NCBI GenBank assembly: GCA_030018715.1
Contig: JASEHN010000112.1
Location: forward strand, 1 to 8,229
Length of the DNA stretch: 8,229 bases
From: Thermodesulfobacteriota bacterium
GTDB lineage: Bacteria > Desulfobacterota > SM23-61
Direction of reading: 5' to 3'
Shown: piece by piece, positions 5,568 through 8,229 of the stretch
How the letters are laid out: each line of letters starts with the position of its first letter
Numbering within the stretch: position 1 is the stretch's first letter
The notes under the pieces: generated by a model
The model's database searches: none
Told to the model about the DNA's origin: nothing
The model's input: only the letters and a program-made list of their open reading frames with translations
Program-made: the position numbers and the translations under genes

Positions 5568-8084
5568 TCAAATATTTTCCTCTCCCGTGGTTTCTTCGGT
5601 CCTCTCTTCCAGGCTTTCCTCCGCCTCCTGGATTTCCGGCTCATCCTCTTTCTCGGCCAGGCGGGTGACCGCCATTACCCTCTCTCCGGGCTCTAATTCG
5701 ATCAGCTTTACCCCCTGGGTGTTCCGCCCGATGACCGAGATTTCTTCACCCCGCATGCGAATGATTTTTCCCTTGTCCGTAATCAGCATGGCGTCGTCCT
5801 GTTCGGTGATCTGCTGAACGCCCACCAATGTGCCGTTTCGCGGGGTGGTCTTGATGGTTATAACCCCCTTGCCCCCCCGGTTCTGGAGTGGATACTCTTC
5901 AATAGGTGTGCGCTTGCCAAAACCGTTTTCCGTGACCGAAAGAATGGAGGCTCCCTGGGCGCCCGGTGTGATGATGTCCATGGAAACCAGGGCGTCTTGC
6001 TTGCTTAAAGTGATTCCTTTCACCCCGCGGGCCGTGCGGCCGATGGCTCTGGTTTCTTCCTCGGAAAACCGAATGGATTTGCCCTCGCGGGAACTCAGCA
6101 GAATCTCCTTCGTTCCGTCCGTAAGGCCGGCCGAGATTAACTCGTCTCCCTGGTCGAGGGTCAGGGCAATTATTCCGCCGGTGCGGGGATTGCTGTAGGA
6201 CATCAGGTCGGTCTTCTTGACCACTCCGTTCTTCGTGGTCATGATCACGTACTTCCCCGGCTCGAAGGCCCGTGCAGGCATGATGGCGGTTATCTTCTCT
6301 TCTCCGGAGATGTTCAGCAAATTGACGATCGCCTTCCCCCGGGACATGCGGCCGCCCTGGGGGACTTCGTGAACTTTCAACCAGAACACTTTGCCGGCGT
6401 CCGTGAAAAACAAGATATAACTGTGGGTGGAGGCGACGAAGAGATGTTCGACAAAATCCTCCTCTTTGGTGGTCATGCCCGTCTTGCCCCGGCCTCCCCG
6501 CCTCTGGCTGCGGTAGAGGCTTATGGCATTTCGCTTGATATACCCGGAATGGCTGATGGTTACCACCATATCCTCTTCCACGATCAGGTCCTCCAGGTTG
6601 ATCTCCTGCGCTTCCTCGATGATCTGCGTGCGCCGCTCGTCTCCGTATCGCTCTTTGATCTCCTTAAGCTCTTCTATGATGAGGTTCAAGAGGAGGCGCT
6701 CGTTGCTAAGAATTTCCTTAAGGCGGGCGATGTGTTTGATGAGTTCCCGGTATTCCTCGTTGATCTTTTCCCGTTCCAGGTTGGTAAGGCGCTGCAGGCG
6801 CATTTCCAGAATGGCTGTGGCTTGCGCTTCGGAGAGCGAGAATTTCGCCATCAGCCCTTCCTTGGCCTCTTTGGGATTTTTGGAAGAACGAATGAGCGAG
6901 ATGACCCGGTCGAGGTTGTCTAAGGCTATCTTCAGGCCTTCCAGAATGTGCGCCTGGGACTCGGCCTTTCCTAATTCAAACTGGCTCCGGCGGGTAACCA
7001 CTTCTTTGCGGTGGTTGATGAACTGCTGGATCATCTCTTTGATGTTGAGCGTCTGCGGCTGTCCGTGGACAACAGATAGGAGGATGATGCCGAAAGTAAT
7101 CTGCATCTGCGTATGCTTGAAGAGCTGATTAAGGACCACCTGGGCCGCGGCTTCCCTCTTTAGCTCGATGACGATGCGCATCCCTTCCCGGTCGGATTCG
7201 TCCCTAAGGTCGGATATCCCCTCGATCCTTTTTTCTTGAACGAGTTCGGCGATCCTTTCCATAAGTTTGGCCTTATTCACCTGATAAGGAAGCTCTGTTA
7301 CGACCACTGCCTCCCGCTCCGTCCTCTTTTGGCGTTCGATCAGGGCTCGGGCTCGAAGTTGGATCATCCCTTTCCCTGAGAGATAGGCCTCCCTAATGCC
7401 GGAACGCCCCAGGATGAACCCGGCCGTGGGAAAGTCCGGCCCGGGGATTATTTCCAACAGTCCTTCAGGGGAAATGTCCGGGTTGTTTATGATGGCTATG
7501 GTGGCTTCGATGATTTCCTTAAGGTTGTGGGGGGGGATATTGGTGGTCATGCCCACGGCAATCCCCGAGGAGCCATTGACTAAAAGGTTAGGGAAACGCG
7601 CCGGGAGAATGGCCGGCTCCATCGCCGACCCATCATAGTTGGGGACAAAGTCCACCGTGTTCTTCTCGATGTCCGCCAGGAGCTCGCTGGCCAGACGGGC
7701 CATGCGCACTTCCGTATAACGCATGGCTGCTGGCGGGTCTCCATCGATCGATCCGAAATTCCCCTGCCCGCTGATCAGCGGGTATCGCAGGGAAAAATCC
7801 TGGGCCATGCGCACCAGGGCGTCATAAACAGCCATGTCCCCGTGAGGATGGTATTTTCCAATGACATCCCCGACGATTCTGGCAGATTTCTTGAACGGCT
7901 TATTCCAGTCATTGGCCAGGTCATGCATGGCATAAAGCACCCTGCGGTGGACGGGCTTTAGCCCATCCCGTACATCCGGCAGGGCGCGGCCAATGATTAC
8001 GGACATGGCATAGTCCATGTAAGACTTCTGCATTTCCTCTTCTATTTTTACGGGGAGGCGGTTCTGAAGGTTCTGCGTTTGCAT
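5568..8084 (-). CDS. gyrA: DNA gyrase subunit A
   Basis: The breakage-reunion subunit of the A2B2 type II topoisomerase that introduces negative supercoils using ATP. The 838 aa are complete. The winged-helix domain has the active-site Y123 in AAMRYTEVRM (119-128), and the quinolone-determining segment HPHGDMAVYD is at 79-88. IPPHN (183-187) follows, then the tower and a coiled-coil region with ILEMRLQRLTNLE (425-437). The C-terminal domain opens with the GyrA box QRRGGRG (527-533), which separates gyrase from ParC. Six blade-like repeats can be traced, near GYIKR (514), GKVFWLK (564), GVVKK (620), GKSIRF (668), GFGKRT (721) and GKIIRM (772). The tail 811-838 is strongly acidic. M84 replaces the Ser usual at E. 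coli position 83; acidic D88 is kept. The ATG is 42 nt after the gyrB stop, behind a modest AAAGAG site. Co-transcription with gyrB and gpsA is likely. Confidence 0.98.
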   Translation of the reverse strand: MQTQNLQNRLPVKIEEEMQKSYMDYAMSVIIGRALPDVRDGLKPVHRRVLYAMHDLANDWNKPFKKSARIVGDVIGKYHPHGDMAVYDALVRMAQDFSLRYPLISGQGNFGSIDGDPPAAMRYTEVRMARLASELLADIEKNTVDFVPNYDGSAMEPAILPARFPNLLVNGSSGIAVGMTTNIPPHNLKEIIEATIAIINNPDISPEGLLEIIPGPDFPTAGFILGRSGIREAYLSGKGMIQLRARALIERQKRTEREAVVVTELPYQVNKAKLMERIAELVQEKRIEGISDLRDESDREGMRIVIELKREAAAQVVLNQLFKHTQMQITFGIILLSVVHGQPQTLNIKEMIQQFINHRKEVVTRRSQFELGKAESQAHILEGLKIALDNLDRVISLIRSSKNPKEAKEGLMAKFSLSEAQATAILEMRLQRLTNLEREKINEEYRELIKHIARLKEILSNERLLLNLIIEELKEIKERYGDERRTQIIEEAQEINLEDLIVEEDMVVTISHSGYIKRNAISLYRSQRRGGRGKTGMTTKEEDFVEHLFVASTHSYILFFTDAGKVFWLKVHEVPQGGRMSRGKAIVNLLNISGEEKITAIMPARAFEPGKYVIMTTKNGVVKKTDLMSYSNPRTGGIIALTLDQGDELISAGLTDGTKEILLSSREGKSIRFSEEETRAIGRTARGVKGITLSKQDALVSMDIITPGAQGASILSVTENGFGKRTPIEEYPLQNRGGKGVITIKTTPRNGTLVGVQQITEQDDAMLITDKGKIIRMRGEEISVIGRNTQGVKLIELEPGERVMAVTRLAEKEDEPEIQEAEESLEERTEETTGEENI

Positions 8085-8126
8085 AGAACTCTTTCTAATT
8101 CTTTTTTTGGTCTTTTGGATTTATTT

Positions 8127-8229
8127 TTAGATGTCCAGGTTCGTCACGGTCAAGGCATTCCGCTGGATGAATTCTCTTCGTGGCTCAACCTGGTCCCCCA
8201 TGAGGACCGTGAAGATCTCGTCGGCCTTG
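8127..8229 (-). CDS. gyrB: DNA gyrase subunit B, C-terminal end (partial)
   Basis: Only the last 33 codons and the TAA stop are inside the window; the rest lies beyond its right edge. Translating the minus strand gives a C-terminus containing FTVLMGDQVEPRREFIQ and ending NLDI. This is the conserved end of GyrB, where E. coli has MGDAVEPRR and ends NIDI. This subunit holds the ATPase domain and the TOPRIM metal site, neither visible here. Its stop is 42 AT-rich nt before gyrA, so the two subunits are probably made from one transcript. Confidence 0.95.
   Translation of the reverse strand, partial: KADEIFTVLMGDQVEPRREFIQRNALTVTNLDI

Noticed and set aside
6369..7128. Long plus-strand open frames (184 and 201 codons) opposite gyrA
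   Set aside because: They are antisense to strongly conserved gyrA sequence, have no ribosome site I could see, and their composition is that of a complement-strand shadow.
8085..8126. Separate gyrA promoter in the gyrB-gyrA gap
   Set aside because: The 42-nt gap is A/T-rich but has no -35/-10 pair of reasonable quality; co-transcription with gyrB is simpler.

Overview
The window looks like chromosomal housekeeping DNA from an anaerobic, Gram-negative bacterium. The anaerobic signal is a tungstopterin aldehyde:ferredoxin oxidoreductase that keeps all its cofactor ligands. The Gram-negative signal is a lipobox-bearing lipoprotein. Gene content and protein style would suit a Desulfobacterota/deltaproteobacterial (syntroph-like) lineage, but this is inference from remembered family features and no search was run. 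I see no mobile element, CRISPR array, tRNA, rRNA or phage gene.

Right part, read leftward on the minus strand: the last 33 codons of gyrB, complete gyrA (838 aa), then gpsA (342 aa) only 3 nt after the gyrA stop. This is a compact gyrB-gyrA-gpsA run. gyrB-gyrA pairs often lie near the replication origin in bacteria, so the locus may be origin-proximal (inference).

Middle: one plus-strand gene (3831-4478) encodes a predicted lipoprotein of unknown role. It is convergent with gpsA and divergent from fmdB. It has the best promoter in the window, TTGACA-17-TGTAAT, and a TTG start chosen by a good AGGAG ribosome site. fmdB (3378-3740, minus) encodes a small zinc-ribbon protein with a long acidic tail. 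A candidate fmdB promoter lies face to face with the lipoprotein promoter.

Left part, minus strand: an iron-containing alcohol dehydrogenase followed 15 nt later by an aldehyde:ferredoxin oxidoreductase. The pair forms an apparent alcohol -> aldehyde -> carboxylate module (NAD(P)H from the first step, reduced ferredoxin from the second), or the reverse. A candidate promoter and a 13-bp near-perfect palindrome lie in front of it. Beyond the oxidoreductase there are four tandem 7-bp units, and a possible start codon of a further minus-strand gene sits at the very edge.

Nothing here is clearly a new system. The points most worth checking are the alcohol/aldehyde module and its palindrome, the overlapping face-to-face promoters, the unrecognised lipoprotein, and the methionine at the quinolone-determining position of GyrA.
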